64,000 bases of DNA from Vitrella brassicaformis (GCA_001179505.1 CDMY01000821.1:114546-178545); one strand, 5' to 3'. Positions 21,616 through 33,025 are shown, counted from the stretch's first letter. Translations and numbers: made by a program. Notes: generated from the sequence alone by a model not told the origin.

Positions 21616-24600
21616 TCACCTTACTGCCCCACCCTGCCCCCCACTCACTGCCTCTGGAACTGCACGGACATGTCTGTGTTGGCTGGGCTGCCTGTATCCC
21701 CTCTCGCCCGTATTGTCGGCAGCTGCTGCTGGCTGCTGCTGTTGTTGTTGTTGGGCTGCCCCTGGCGCGCTAGTGCCGTTCACACGGGGGGCTGATGTGT
21801 TGTGGGAGGGGGAGAGCTGGGGCGATGACGCTGGTTGCTGCTCTTGGAGCCTTTTGTACTCGTCGTACGTCAGCAATCTGCCACGCACAGACACGCACAC
21901 GCTGCTTGTTAGTTGTTGGGTGCGGTTCTCTCTCTCTCTCTCTCTCTTTTACGAGAAGGGCGGTTCGGTGGATGCCCTGTAGAGGCTGGTGATGTTGGCG
22001 ACGTCGTCGGCCGACCGCGCAATGATCCAGCAGCTCTGCGTGTCGATGGGCGTCACGTGCACAAAGATCGGCGAAAAAAACTGACACATCACACACACAC
22101 ACACACACATATAAATCCACACCCATCCAGACCATGGCATGGACGGTCTGTGAGTGAGGAGGAGAGTGTAGGCAATGCAGGCAGGCACCTTCATGATGTC
22201 CCATTTGCCCCAGTTGTTGGGGTAGCCTGACATAAGGAAGTGCCGTGACATGTCGGCCTCGTCCTTGCCGCTCAGGTTGATGACACTCGGCTGCGTCTTG
22301 ACCAGCTTGATCCGGTTGATCATCAAAGGCAGCAGGTCCATCACCGACCGCTGCTTGTCGTGAACAGAGTACGTTCGCGGACCCCTACACACACACACCC
22401 AGAGAGAGAGAGAGGGAGGGAGAGAGAGGGAGAGAGAGAGGAAGAGGGGAGTTGGGGGGAAGGGAGGAGGTCCATCCATCTGCACACGCCCACACACGCC
22501 CATCCATCCTACTTGAAGTCGATTTGGCTCCAGTTGATTTTCTTCTTAGTGATGATGTGGTTGAGTTGTAGGATGAAGACCACAGACGTCACGAGGGCGT
22601 CAAAGCCCGCCTCGTGGCTCATGTCGTCGCTGTACCGCTCCACACCCATCGCAAACTCATCCACACCACTAGTGTCTCCCCCCTGTGTCACAATGCCATT
22701 GCCGCCGCCGGTGTCTTGATCCCGCTGATCGGCATCGCTGTCCAGCAGTTGGGTGCCGCTGCTGCTGCTGCTGCTGCTGCCGTCGTTGCCATCGGAGCCG
22801 GTGGCTTTGGCGACGAGTGGTTCGTATGCCTTGGGCAGGCTCCATTGAGTGCCGGGGATTGACTGGACGTCGAATGAGAGGGGCGGGGAGGGGTCGGTCA
22901 TGGAGGTGGACGCTATCGCCACCATGAAGTCACACAATCCTGCAGACAGACAGGGACAGACAGACAGACAGACAGACAGGGAGTCGTGCAGTGCATGGAC
23001 ACCTACCTGTGCTGTGCGTGTCTGTGGGGGAGGGGAAAGGTAGGTCTACCTACCTACCTTTGAGCGTGGGAGGTGCCTGCAGTGCTGACAGAAGTTCGTT
23101 GGTTTCAGCGAGGTATTTGGTGTCGAGTGTGCAGGGGAATCTGTCCATCCACTGCCGCTTGAACTCGTACACCTGACCCGGAAGCTCGCTGCATCCATCC
23201 ATCAGATCCGTCCGTCCACGAACAAAACACACACACGAGCTGAGCGCAGCGCCTTGCCTTTCTCCCTCTCTCTAGAGAGTGTGTCCGCGCCCTGCGGTGA
23301 CTGACTCGTAGAAGGTTTGGTAGAGGTGTAGCAGGTCGTAGAAACAGTTGTGGCCGACAATGAGCTTCTGGCCGCGGGACACCTCGTCGAACACATGACG
23401 CACGCCCACCTGCAGACAGTCACGCCAGGCATCGAATCGATACATACGCACACAGAGACACTGACTGACTGACTGATTGATTGCAACACACCCGCACTCT
23501 CCCATTGATTCCCCCCCACCATTTCGTCGATCTTCTGCAGCTCGCCTTCGAGTGAGCGGATCTGCTGGTCGTGCACCTCTGACTGAGACCTGACATGGAC
23601 TCACACGGATACGATGACGATGATGGCCCTCCACACACCTTGCTCGTGCATGCGTACGTACGGATGGCATTGCATCCATGGAGGTGTGTATGTCAGTCAC
23701 TTACGGACCTGTAGACGCACAGGAGTCGCTGGTCGCCCCTCTTTGACGAATGGCTGTATACCTCAGGGAACTCCTGACCTGTTTAAACACATGCATGAAC
23801 ACACACACATAGACACATTGACACATACATTGAATTCACTGACATGGGCGATGATATGATGTGTTGCTTCTTTAGTGAGTGAGTGAGTGTCCGACCGATG
23901 ATGTTGTGCATGACCAGCCTTTGGAAGGCGTTGTCCATGGGGATCTCCAGCGGACGGACCTCGCCACACTCGATCCAATCACGAACCTGTACACACACAT
24001 ATATACACACACATGGACGGATGGATGGATGGATGTACGGATGGCATAAGCATTGCCAATCTGTCATTTACCTCACCTGTCCTCGCACCCTGTCGACAAA
24101 TTCCTTGTCATACCCCTCCGGCAAAGCCAGCGGCGCCACACCAGGACCAGCACCCCCCTGTCCCTGTGACCCCTGTGTGTGCCTGGCGGCGGCCGCACTG
24201 GTGGCCTCCCGCATCTTCTTCTGCAGCCCCTGCAGCTCGTCGATCTTGCTCTGCACCACGGCGCGCCTCTCCTCCTCGTCCCTGGGGCGGATGAAGCCGA
24301 TGCCGCCGCCGACCCACTCGTTGAAGTTGAACGCGTTGTCGCGCAGGAAGTTGAGTGTTCGGATGGAGACCTGGAATGTCTTGTCTTCGATGTGTGTGGG
24401 GTAGATGTATATGCTGGAAGGGGTCAGCAGCCATCGGCTGGGGTCGCTCGCTGACAGACAAACAGGTGAACAGGTGAAGCAACCAAGAAAGAAACCGCAC
24501 CGCCACACCCATCGCTGCGCTGCCGTGTCTGACTTTTCTGTGTGCGGTGTGTTGCAGTGAGTGGCTTACGTGATCGTCTGGCGGTGCAAATGCCGACCTG

Positions 24601-24943
24601 CACCGGCAGGAACTGCCTGGCGCCCTCAGCGTGCGCCTCATAACACCGCTCCACACCCACAAACCGCTCGTCACGACTGTGAAGACCTGCAGCCAAACAC
24701 ACACACACACACACACATCCAAACAGATCAAAAGTCCATGTCAGGCAGCCCTCCCCCGCACCTACCTGTGAGCTCCAGGTCGATTGTGACAAATTCTGCC
24801 TCTCTGATGGCTTTAAGGATGAGAGGGCACCGCTGCGCCCATGTCGGATGCGACGTGGCGTTGGCCAGCGGCATTGATGATATAGAGCACGACGGTGAAC
24901 TGTTGCGGCCGGCCGAGCTCAGCCGCCCCAGCGAACGAAGCAT
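21616..24943 (-). CDS. PARN: Poly(A)-specific ribonuclease PARN (DEDD deadenylase)
   Basis: Predicted 3' exonuclease that shortens mRNA and small-RNA poly(A) tails. ATG at 24943-24941; the first exon reaches [13 protein letters not shown], carrying the first catalytic Asp and Glu. Next come [20 protein letters not shown] with QVGICTA (about 24.6 kb), [20 protein letters not shown] and [20 protein letters not shown] (about 24.3 kb), a PARN-specific pattern, and a linker-type region with [15 protein letters not shown]. The second half of the nuclease has [20 protein letters not shown] (about 23.35 kb, third acidic residue) and [19 protein letters not shown] (about 22.6 kb, catalytic His/Asp). 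Later exons give [20 protein letters not shown] and [19 protein letters not shown], resembling the RRM-like part. The C-terminus is a Gln/Pro/Ser-rich tail ending GGAVR-stop. A Ser-rich insert sits between the last two motifs. Introns contain CT and GA runs. Confidence 0.88.
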
Positions 24944-25123
24944 CGCTGGCGTGACGATGGGATGGATGAATAGACGCCTCTTCTGCAGCAGAGCAGCACC
25001 GACACGAGGATGAGTCTTAAGAGCAGATGACGGCGTTGTTGCAACTCAATCGATGCTGGGAGCCCAAAGCGCGCGGCTGCCGCTTCTTACGTTGGCAGAT
25101 CTCCGCGTTCACTTCTCTGCAAG

Positions 25124-25134
25124 CTTAGCTCGCA
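25124..25134 (+). promoter_or_regulatory. CTTAGCTCGCA motif in PARN/paralogue-1 promoter
   Basis: It lies in the 438-bp gap between the PARN start (24943, -) and the paralogue 1 start (25382, +). It is preceded by CTCTGCAAG, exactly as the SNRNP27 promoter copy at 35169 is preceded by CTCTGCAAG. Confidence 0.45.
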
Positions 25135-25194
25135 TGATCGCGCCATTTCTCGCTTTTTTCGTCACTTTTTCCGTCCCCCGACAGAGTGTCAGCC

Positions 25195-26565
25195 ACGCTC
25201 GGGCGCCCCATCGTGCGTGGCTGTTGTGAGGGTATGCGCCGGCATGCAGCGTTTCGTGCGCATGACGTGTGTATCTCTTGGGTTCTGTGCTGCGTGTAGG
25301 GCTTGATTGCGTCGACAAGACAAGCAGCCGGCGGCTTGTCTGCCCTCTCAGAGGAGGCTGATCAAGCAGCTGGACAGATCGATGGCGTCTGTTGGGAGGT
25401 GCGTGTGCGCGCGTCACAGACAAATGCAATTGATACAAACGCACATCATATCTGTATCGTCTGCAGGCTGCCCAGTGTGCTGCTCATTCTGTCCGTCGGC
25501 CTGTCACCGCTGCCGTCCTCGGCCGCCTTCGTCCGGCCCGTCCGACTGACACACACAGCGCCCATCCCACTGACACACCCAGGGCCATCCCACCGTGCAC
25601 CGCAGCCCACCCCGACGTCACCTGGAGGAATGCCGGTGACCGTGCTGAGTGCGGGAGGAGGATTCAACTTGAACAAGCATCTCAGCCAGCGGGATATCGG
25701 CTTTGCCAGCATTGGGGCGTTCCTCCTCATCCTCTGGTGGCAGATCCTCGGTTCCTTGGCGGACCTCGCGCCGCCCATAGTGGAGCAGTACATGAGCGCC
25801 ATTGACATGAGGTAGCGTACGACGAGGCCGCATCATACGTAGATGAGAAGTATGTGTGTCTCTGTGTCATGAGGTCCGAATGTGTGTGCGTGCGCATGCA
25901 GCTGGATGAGTGGTCCTGAGATCGTGTCCAAGTTGGCGAGCGTCGAGGTCGAGATTGACGCCGTTGACGCGCCTGATCAGCTCGCCGTGATCGCAGTGCT
26001 GGCGTCCAGTGTTATGTACTCGTGGAACAAGATCCCAGAGGCCGAAACCATACCCAGAGACCGTAAGTAGCGATGGCTGCATGGGATGGATGGATGGATG
26101 GATGCGCACGGCCAGACACACACGCACACGGACTCATTTGTGTTTGTATGTGATATCAATCAATCCATCCATCAGGTGACCTGCCGCCGGATGAAGAGCT
26201 GCTCGAGAACAGCCGGAGAAGACCAGCCGCAGGAAAACAACAGAAACCGCTTAGGCTGCGGGATCTGAGTGTGCGGGATCTCGGATGCATATGTCTGGGC
26301 ACGGCCGCTGGCGGTTTTTTCGACTCCGGCATCGACGCTCTCGTCTACAGCATGGTCGGTGATGCCGTCGTGGTGAGCGCGCGTGGGCTAGTGCTGCTGT
26401 TTTCCTTGTTCTGGGTGGTCTTCTGGTGGAAATGGCTGACTGACTGATGGATGGATCCGTGGGTCGGGTGCAGCAGAGCTTTTTATACGTACAGGTCAGG
26501 GAGGGATGTAGTCACTGAACAGGTCGGGAGTTTTTATACACTACGCATGGCGTATTGCATGGAAT
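25195..26565 (+). repeat. Segmental duplication, copy 1
   Basis: It is near-identical along most of its length to 33727-35130, including promoter-side sequence (GCTCGGGCGCCCCATCGTGC), exons, introns and the 3' flank (TTTTTATACGTACAGGTCAG). Boundaries are estimated by eye. Confidence 0.85.
25382..26447 (+). CDS. Predicted plastid-targeted membrane protein, paralogue 1
   Basis: Four exons. Exon 1 is just MASVG plus part of Arg (ATG 25382-25384). Exon 2 (about 25468-25814) completes a signal peptide (LPSVLLILSVGLSPLPSSAA) followed directly by FVRPVRL and a His/Thr/Pro-rich, acid-free stretch. A hydrophobic core with Phe right after the predicted cleavage site is the bipartite signal of complex red plastids. 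The mature part has a membrane span (IGAFLLILWWQILGSLADLA), an exon with LASVEVEIDAVDAPDQ and AVIAVLASSVMYSWNK, a charged loop (DEELLENSRRRPAAGKQQK) and one or two C-terminal spans ending VFWWKWLTD at TGA 26445-26447. I recognise no family. It has a duplicated copy at 33922-34967; divergence concentrates in the membrane spans. Confidence 0.72.
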
Positions 26566-27883
26566 ACTTGACAGGCAAGATGCCGCTTCTTGAGATAGGG
26601 GGAGAGATGACGCAAAGAGGGTCTGTACAGGCATATGTCTGCACAACCTGTAAACGCTAGGGTTTGTAATGGCCGATCGGTAGAATGTGTAGAAGGGAGA
26701 AGCAGACATCTAGCAAGCAGTCAAACTCATGTCCCTCAAAAAACCGCAAATGGCAAGGAAGCTGTGACTCAAAGTGTGTGTTCACAGATATGCAGTCGTT
26801 CTCACACAGGCGTCTACATAAGTGTTTCCATGCATCGACCAACCCGACACATACGCGCGCAAACACAAACATACCACGGACAGAAGGGAGGAAAGCAGCC
26901 AGACGTGTGCAGAATCCATCCATCCATCCATCCACCACACACAGACAGCCACACCAGCCACAGACAAATACGGTGCAGGGAGGGAGGGGGGAGGGAGAAG
27001 GGCAGGCAACCCAAACTTTTTTGTATTTTGTCCTTTCTTTTCGCGGCTTTAAACGTGTTCCTTGTTTGTTGGACGTGTTTTAAAATTTCTCCTCAATTTT
27101 TTATTTCTTGGCGTTGTGTTAGATATTCTTCTGCGGTTTGCCTTTTTTCTATATTGGGACGTCTTAGAAAATGCGCGCGCACCGTACAGGCCTCAAGATG
27201 CGCGATCAGGGGAGGATCCTTGGACGGGGTGCGACAAGCGCAAGCCAGAGCGCAATCTCGCCCCTCCAGCACCAAAGAAACTGCACGGTGAGTCACATAG
27301 ACACTCTCAGTGAGCCACATGCATGTCTCTGCTTGTCCTCCTGTCTGGCTCACTTGTGCGTGTCTCTCCAGTTGGGAGTCTCTTTGTGCGCAAACTTTGC
27401 TTTGATGCGAAATTTTGCTTGGCGTCCCTTCCCTATCGCCTCCCATTATTCGTTCGTCGAGCCGCGTTAGGCGTGTACATGCCTCAAGAAAGGTACGCGC
27501 GTGGCTTAGGACCCCGGGCGAGGGTTTTTCCCATTGCAATGGAGCGCCCATGAAGGCCGCTGCCGTGCTCATCTGAGTCCGAATGAATGGGGCGGGGAGG
27601 GTTGCGAATTGGGTGAATGCGGTTGGTGTGCAGCAGTGGTCGGCAGACGCACCCAGACATTCACACACACGGAATTCGATGAGCCCTTTAGGCCTGGGGC
27701 TGGGAGGCCGGGGAATGACTGGTGGTGTGATGGGCTGTCTGTGTACGGCGGTTGGGGGGATGGCCTTGCGTGTGTGAGAAGTGGGTATGCCGCAGGGAGG
27801 GTATCGATGGGGTCAGTGCGGTGAAGTGGTGAGAAATGCAATTTGGTGGAAAGGGCGAGTAGCGAAGCAGGGCGTGTTGGGGA
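26566..27883. other. AT-richer intergenic stretch between duplication copy 1 and the array
   Basis: It contains ATCC repeats (about 26917-26935), a notably T-rich patch at 27015-27160 that differs in base composition from its surroundings, and the weak candidate gene at 27171. No confident gene is seen. Confidence 0.4.
27171..27470 (+). CDS. Weak candidate small two-exon gene
   Basis: ATG at 27171 opens MRAHRTGLKMRDQGRILGRG and reaches a good donor (CACG/GTGAGT, about 27290). After a (CTCTC)CAG acceptor near 27370 the frame continues LGVSLCANFALMRNFAWRP and stops at 27470, about 70 residues in total. The only support is splice-site quality and a T-rich upstream region. There is no known domain, and the alternative frame after the same acceptor is open for longer. 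Treat as speculative. Confidence 0.2.
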   Translation: MRAHRTGLKMRDQGRILGRGATSASQSAISPLQHQRNCTVSHIDTLSEPHACLCLSSCLAHLCVSLQLGVSLCANFALMRNFAWRPFPIASHYSFVEPR

Positions 27884-27955
27884 AAGAGAGAGACAAGACA
27901 CAAGACACAAGACTTCCCGCGTTTTAAACAGAAGACTGGGGTGCAGTAAAAAAAA

Positions 27956-28049
27956 GGCGGGTTACAATGTCCGGGGGCAGAGAGAGGAGGGCACCGACAT
28001 TGTAATTCGCCGTGCACACCCGTCCGGATATAAAATGTAGGCAGCGATC
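27956..28049 (-). ncRNA. Type A hairpin module 1 (candidate small RNA gene)
   Basis: Arms at 27956-27971 (GGCGGGTTACAATGTC) and 27996-28011 pair over 16 positions; two are G-T on the plus strand. On the minus strand an ATTTTATAT box (28028-28036), joined upstream to GCTGCCTAC, lies 16 nt before the hairpin, and a T8 run follows it. Orientation is inferred from that box and T-run, but the G-T pairs would be better tolerated in a plus-strand RNA. Confidence 0.35.
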
Positions 28050-28338
28050 ATCCAACCATCCATCCAACCATCCATCCAACCATCCATCCAACCAGCCAGC
28101 AGTGATAAGCAGGTGGCCCTGAACCACACACACACACACACACGTTCGTTCATACGTTTGCGCCTTCAAGTGTGTCTCTGTCTGTCTGTGTGTGGCTCTC
28201 CTCTCCTCTCCCCCCTCTCCACTCACCTGTCAGTCAATGAATGGGTCGATGTGTCGTGACCAAGAAGGAAAGGGACAAGAGACAAGACTTCCCGCGTTGT
28301 AAATAATTGCAGAGACTGGAGTTGTGCGAAGAAAAAAA

Positions 28339-28420
28339 CCCTCTCTCGCGGCGGAAAGGCCAGCCGCTGAGAGAGGGGGTGCACACATTACTCCAAGAAT
28401 ATAAAATGTAGGCAGCGATC
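28339..28420 (-). ncRNA. Type B hairpin module 1 (candidate small RNA gene)
   Basis: Arms at 28339-28352 (CCCTCTCTCGCGGC) and 28363-28377 pair with a single bulge. The box ATATAAAATGTAGGCAGC is at 28399-28416, and an A7 tract flanks the other side (T-run on the minus strand). The flanks match type A but the stem is unrelated. Confidence 0.35.
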
Positions 28421-28557
28421 GATCAGGAGAAAGCACATCCTCCATCCCCCCATCGATGGATCGAGTGACTCGCGCCCTGAACACACCATAGACAGACAGA
28501 CAGACAGACACACGCAGCCAGCAACCAACCAACCAAAACGCCGTGAGTGAGTGAGCA

Positions 28558-28857
28558 NNNNNNNNNNNNNNNNNNNNNNNNNNNNNNNNNNNNNNNNNNN
28601 NNNNNNNNNNNNNNNNNNNNNNNNNNNNNNNNNNNNNNNNNNNNNNNNNNNNNNNNNNNNNNNNNNNNNNNNNNNNNNNNNNNNNNNNNNNNNNNNNNNN
28701 NNNNNNNNNNNNNNNNNNNNNNNNNNNNNNNNNNNNNNNNNNNNNNNNNNNNNNNNNNNNNNNNNNNNNNNNNNNNNNNNNNNNNNNNNNNNNNNNNNNN
28801 NNNNNNNNNNNNNNNNNNNNNNNNNNNNNNNNNNNNNNNNNNNNNNNNNNNNNNNNN
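28558..28857. other. Assembly gap (300 N)
   Basis: Exactly 300 N, inside the array and at a repeat-unit junction. The length is probably a placeholder and the true array is probably longer. Confidence 0.95.
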
Positions 28858-28932
28858 GGAAAGAGAGAGACAAGACACAAGACACAAGACTTCCCGCGTT
28901 TTAAACAGAAGACTGGGGTGCAGTAAAAAAAA

Positions 28933-29026
28933 GGCGGGTTACAATGTCCGGGGGCAGAGAGAGGAGGGCACCGACATTGTAATTCGCCGTGCACACCCGT
29001 CCGGATATAAAATGTAGGCAGCGATC
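28933..29026 (-). ncRNA. Type A hairpin module 2
   Basis: Arms at 28933-28948 and 28973-28988; box at 29005-29026, again 16 nt from the arm. Sequence is the same as module A1. Confidence 0.35.
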
Positions 29027-29314
29027 ATCCAACCATCCATCCAACCATCCATCCAACCATCCATCCAACCAGCCAGCAGTGATAAGCAGGTGGCCCTGAA
29101 CCACACACACACACACACACGTTCGTTCATACGTTTGCGCCTTCAAGTGTGTCTCTGTCTGTCTGTGTGTGGCTCTCCTCTCCTCTCCCCCCTCTCCACT
29201 CAACCTGTCAGTCAATGAATGGGTCGATGTGTCGTGACCAAGAAGGAAAGGGACAAGAGACAAGACTTCCCGCGTTGTAAATAATTGAAGAGACTGGAGT
29301 TGTGTGAAAAAAAA

Positions 29315-29397
29315 CCCCTCTCTCGCGGCGGAAAGGCCAGCCGCTGAGAGAGGGGGTGCACACATTACTCCAAGAATATAAAATGTAGGCAGCGATC
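29315..29397 (-). ncRNA. Type B hairpin module 2
   Basis: Arms at 29315-29329 (CCCCTCTCTCGCGGC) and 29340-29355; box at 29376-29397, 20 nt away. An A8 tract is adjacent. Confidence 0.35.
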
Positions 29398-29965
29398 GAT
29401 CAGGAGAAAGCACATCCTCCATCCCCCCATCGATGGATCGAGTGACTCGCGCCCTGAACACACCATAGACAGACAGACAGACAGACACACGCAGCCAGCA
29501 ACCAACCAACCAAAACGCCGTGAGTGAGTGAGCACACCTCTGTCGACGAATGAATGCCTGTGTGAGGGACTGACTGACTTACCGCGAGAGGGGCAATGCA
29601 TTCTGTCAAATCCACGGCCATCTGATCTTCTTAGTCCGGTACGAATGAACGCCGTGACGACAACTACACAAAGACCCGACTCCCCACACTCAGGCTCGCC
29701 GACCATCTATCCATCCATCCATCCAGCAGTGATGAAGAGGTGGCCCTGAACCACACACACACACACACACATGTTCGTTCACACGTTTGCGCCTTCAAGT
29801 GTGTCTCTGTCTGTCTGTGTGTGGCTCTCTTCTCCTCTCCCCCCTCTCCACTCACCTGTCAGTCAATGAATGGGTCGATGTGTCGTGACCAAGAAGGAAA
29901 GGGACAAGAGACAAGACTTCCCGCGTTGTAAATAATTGAAGAGACTGGAGTTGTGTGAAAAAAAA

Positions 29966-30048
29966 CCCCTCTCTCGCGGCGGAAAGGCCAGCCGCTGAGA
30001 GAGGGGGTGCACACATTACTCCAAGAATATAAAATGTAGGCAGCGATC
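29966..30048 (-). ncRNA. Type B hairpin module 3
   Basis: Arms at 29966-29980 and 29991-30006; box at 30027-30048. Identical to B2 in stem, loop and spacing. Confidence 0.35.
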
Positions 30049-30626
30049 GATCAGGAGAAAGCACATCCTCCATCCCCCCATCGATGGATCGAGTGACTCG
30101 CGCCCTGAACACACCATAGACAGACAGACAGACAGACACACGCAGCCAGCAACCAACCAACCAAAACGCCGTGAGTGAGTGAGCACACCTCTGTCGACGA
30201 ATGAATGCCTGTGTGAGGGACTGACTGACTGACTTACCGCGAGAGGGGCAATGCATTCTGTCAAATCCACGGCCATCTGATCTTCTTAGTCCGGTACGAA
30301 TGAACGCCGTGACAACTACACAAAGACCCGACTCCCCACACTCAGGCTCGCCGACCATCTATACATCCATCCATCCAGCAGTGATAAAGAGGTGGCCCTG
30401 AACCACACACACACACACACACACACATGTTCGTTCATACGTTTGCGCCTTCAAGTGTGTCTCTGTCTGTCTGTGTGTGGCTCTCCTCTCCTCTCCCCCC
30501 TCTCCACTCACCTGTCAGTCAATGAATGGGTCGATGTGTCGTGACCAAGAAGGAAAGAGAGAGACAAGACACAAGACACAAGACTTCCCGCGTTTTAAAC
30601 AGAAGACTGGGGTGCAGTAAAAAAAA

Positions 30627-30720
30627 GGCGGGTTACAATGTCCGGGGGCAGAGAGAGGAGGGCACCGACATTGTAACCCGCCGTGCACACCCGTCCAAAT
30701 GTAAAATGTAGGCAGCGATC
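30627..30720 (-). ncRNA. Type A hairpin module 3 (perfect stem, altered box)
   Basis: Arms at 30627-30642 and 30667-30682 form a perfect 16-bp stem: GTAACCCGCC here replaces GTAATTCGCC of A1 and A2. The TATA-like box has changed to ATTTTACAT on the minus strand (30699-30707), so this copy may be inactive if the box matters. Confidence 0.3.
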
Positions 30721-31330
30721 ATCCAACCATCCATCCATCCAGCCAGCCAGCAGTGATAAACAGGTGGCCCTGAACCACACACACACACACACAAACACAC
30801 CTCGACATTCAATTTGTCGACATTCGCTTGTGTTTGGTCTCTCCGTCTCTTGTTAGCTTACACGTATGTGATACACTGCCTAAAACCGCCATCTGCCCTT
30901 GATTACCGACAGACGATCGGCATCAGTCAGTGGTGCTCCGGGTGTTGATGAGGCCTTCTCTTCAGCCACACCTCCAAGTCTGAAGCAGAAACATGTCAGT
31001 GTGTGTGTGGGTGTATTATGCATCCTCTGCGCATGGGTGGGTGGCTTCCTGCTTACTTGATGTAAGTAGAGGTGAGCCGCGCGTAGGTCCCTGCACTTGT
31101 TCGGTCCTGCCGTCGAGATTGGTAGTTAAGGTAGGTGTGAGAGCCAACGGTCATCCATCCATCCAGCGATCGAATGACTCGCGCCCTGAACACATCATAG
31201 ACAGACACGCGCAGCAACCAAAACGCCGTGAGCACACCTCTGTCGATACCTCTGTCGATGCGTGTGTGGGGGACTGACTGACTTACCTCGAGAGAGACAG
31301 TGCATTCTGTCAAAAGCACGGCCATCAGGA

Positions 31331-33025
31331 GAAAGAATCAAACTTCCATCATCTGCACACAAGCATGCCGACAGGGCACAGTGACATCACCACAGCAATG
31401 AAACGGACCACGCAGTAATCCTCGAATATCATCCACCACATATCGACCACCGCAGCCAACCAAAAGAAAAAGAGATATGACACGTGGACTCACCTGAAAA
31501 GATGTTTGAGTTTGAAGACAAAAGAAGGCGTCCCGGCACTCAGCTGACGCCAGACAGGTGTCAGGTAGTCTCCACCCATTCAGCAGAAGAAAGGGCGCCA
31601 GCAACCGGCTGAGGCACTCGCGGCACACCACACAAGCCAACGACCACTCACCAAGGGAGGAGGGAGGCTCAGGCTGATGTCAGCGCCTGACGGGCGGACG
31701 GTCAGGGGTGGTCAGGTGGACTCGTCCTCTGCGCAAACGGCGAGCAGCGGGGGATGTGTGGGCCTCGGGCGGGTGGCGACCGACCTCTCCCGCCGAAAAA
31801 TGAGAAGAAACGAAGGAGATGTGAGGCGAACAGTGGGAAAGAGGACAGCTGGCGTGGAAACTGTCCGATGCTTCCTTTTCTTGAAAAAGCCGTCTCGAGA
31901 CGGCGAGAATTCAAATCCTCGCCGCGATTCTCGCCACAAGCTCGCGTGTTTTTTTCTGAAGCGCTCCTTGTTGGTAACGCCACCCTCTCCTTTTCATCAT
32001 TGTCCTCAAGCTGTCCATGTCAAGTCTGCCCACAGGCAGCCCGCATCTGATTCTGGCGCGTCTTCATACTGCAGTGAAGTTGCACTGCAATTAAGGATGG
32101 AGTGGTCGTCAGCCACCCCAATGGCGCCTCCCATCGATCTGCTGCACATACAGTACAACCTAGGCCTTCTGGCAAAGAGGAGACCAGGTTGGGTCTTCAC
32201 TCACAGTCAGTCCATGCACCTCTCAACAAACAAGCAATCCCTTCGATCTGTGCACACCACATGGACCCTTAATTGCCCTTTCCATCCATCAAGGTCACAG
32301 ACAGACCCATGCACTCTACCTACTCACACGTATGTACGTATCAAAGGCAAGGAAGGGACGGACATGCGTCACACGACTGACTGGCCATGGCGTGTCTGTC
32401 CACCGCAATTAACGTGTGTTCGTGAATGAATGAAGACCACACCGGCCGCACACTCACAGTCCGCAAACACAGCTGGACCAATGCAAACCGCCCGGACTAC
32501 GGCCGAGAGAAAGACAATAAATACAGCTGATCGAGCTGGCTATCGTCATGTCATCATTCACTTATTTATTTCAGGAAGAAAAGTCTGCACCAAAGACAGA
32601 GCAGCCGTCAGTGCACAGTTGAGTCAACTGTCTATACGTATGTGTGTGTGTGGTCTTCTCCCTCGTCGCACTTACAGTACTTCTCTTGACGCATTTGCCC
32701 GTCGAGCGATGCGCGGCGGACGGACGTATTTTGGCGCGCACACACGCTCAGGCTGGTTGAACTTCACCATGCACACACCGCTGGCCATCGCCGCATGAGT
32801 AGGCAGCCCTTGCACAACTGCTCCCCAAGATCTGATCGGTCACACACACACACGACAAGCAAGAACACACACCGATCAGATCAGACAACACCACCCGGCT
32901 CGCGAATGAATCGCCTCGCTCTTTCTCTTTCTGCCCGCCTAGCCTACCGATGCCGCATATATCTCTTGAGGCACTCGTATGTATCCGCCCATGGCCGGTG
33001 CAGCCAGCGCCCTGGTTCTGGTCAG
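31331..33025. other. Region without a confident gene
   Basis: A minus-strand exon-like stretch (31496-31640: CRECLSRLLAPFLLLNGWR, with donor CAG/GTGAGT) could belong to a decayed gene but has no credible partner exons. A 16-bp palindrome GCCGTCTCGAGACGGC (31889-31904) overlaps a second dyad (31902-31910 with 31927-31935). The rest shows no gene. Confidence 0.35.

Larger units (their letters stand above)
27884..31330. repeat. Complex tandem array of hairpin modules
   Basis: The array repeats three kinds of segment. One is hairpin modules of type A and B. The second is a spacer (GCAGTGAT, AGGTGGCCCTGAACC, (CA)n, then CTCACCTGTCAGTCAATG). The third is a C segment (GCACACCTCTGTCGAC, ATGCATTCTGTCAAA). 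The order read is A1-spacer-B1-gap-A2-spacer-B2-C-spacer-B3-C-spacer-A3-spacer, then a diverged C-like copy at about 31150-31330. Copies are nearly identical: 27884-28557 matches 28858-29531 almost base for base. Open frames through it are low-complexity and not believable genes. Confidence 0.9.

Noticed and set aside
28230-29017. Open frames of 117-254 codons through the array
   Set aside because: They read through the N gap and simple repeats, and the same peptide recurs because the DNA repeats.
27956-30682. CRISPR array
   Set aside because: Units are hundreds of bp, differ in order, have no regular short spacers, and the genome is eukaryotic.
31338-31640. Cys-rich minus frame as an independent gene
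   Set aside because: One plausible donor but no partner exons or recognisable domain. Left as a note in the region entry.
31850-31940. tRNA-like look (TTCAAAT loop flanked by GCGAG/CTCGC, long variable-arm-like palindrome)
   Set aside because: The loop is too long for a T-arm, and no acceptor, D-arm or anticodon arm can be drawn upstream.
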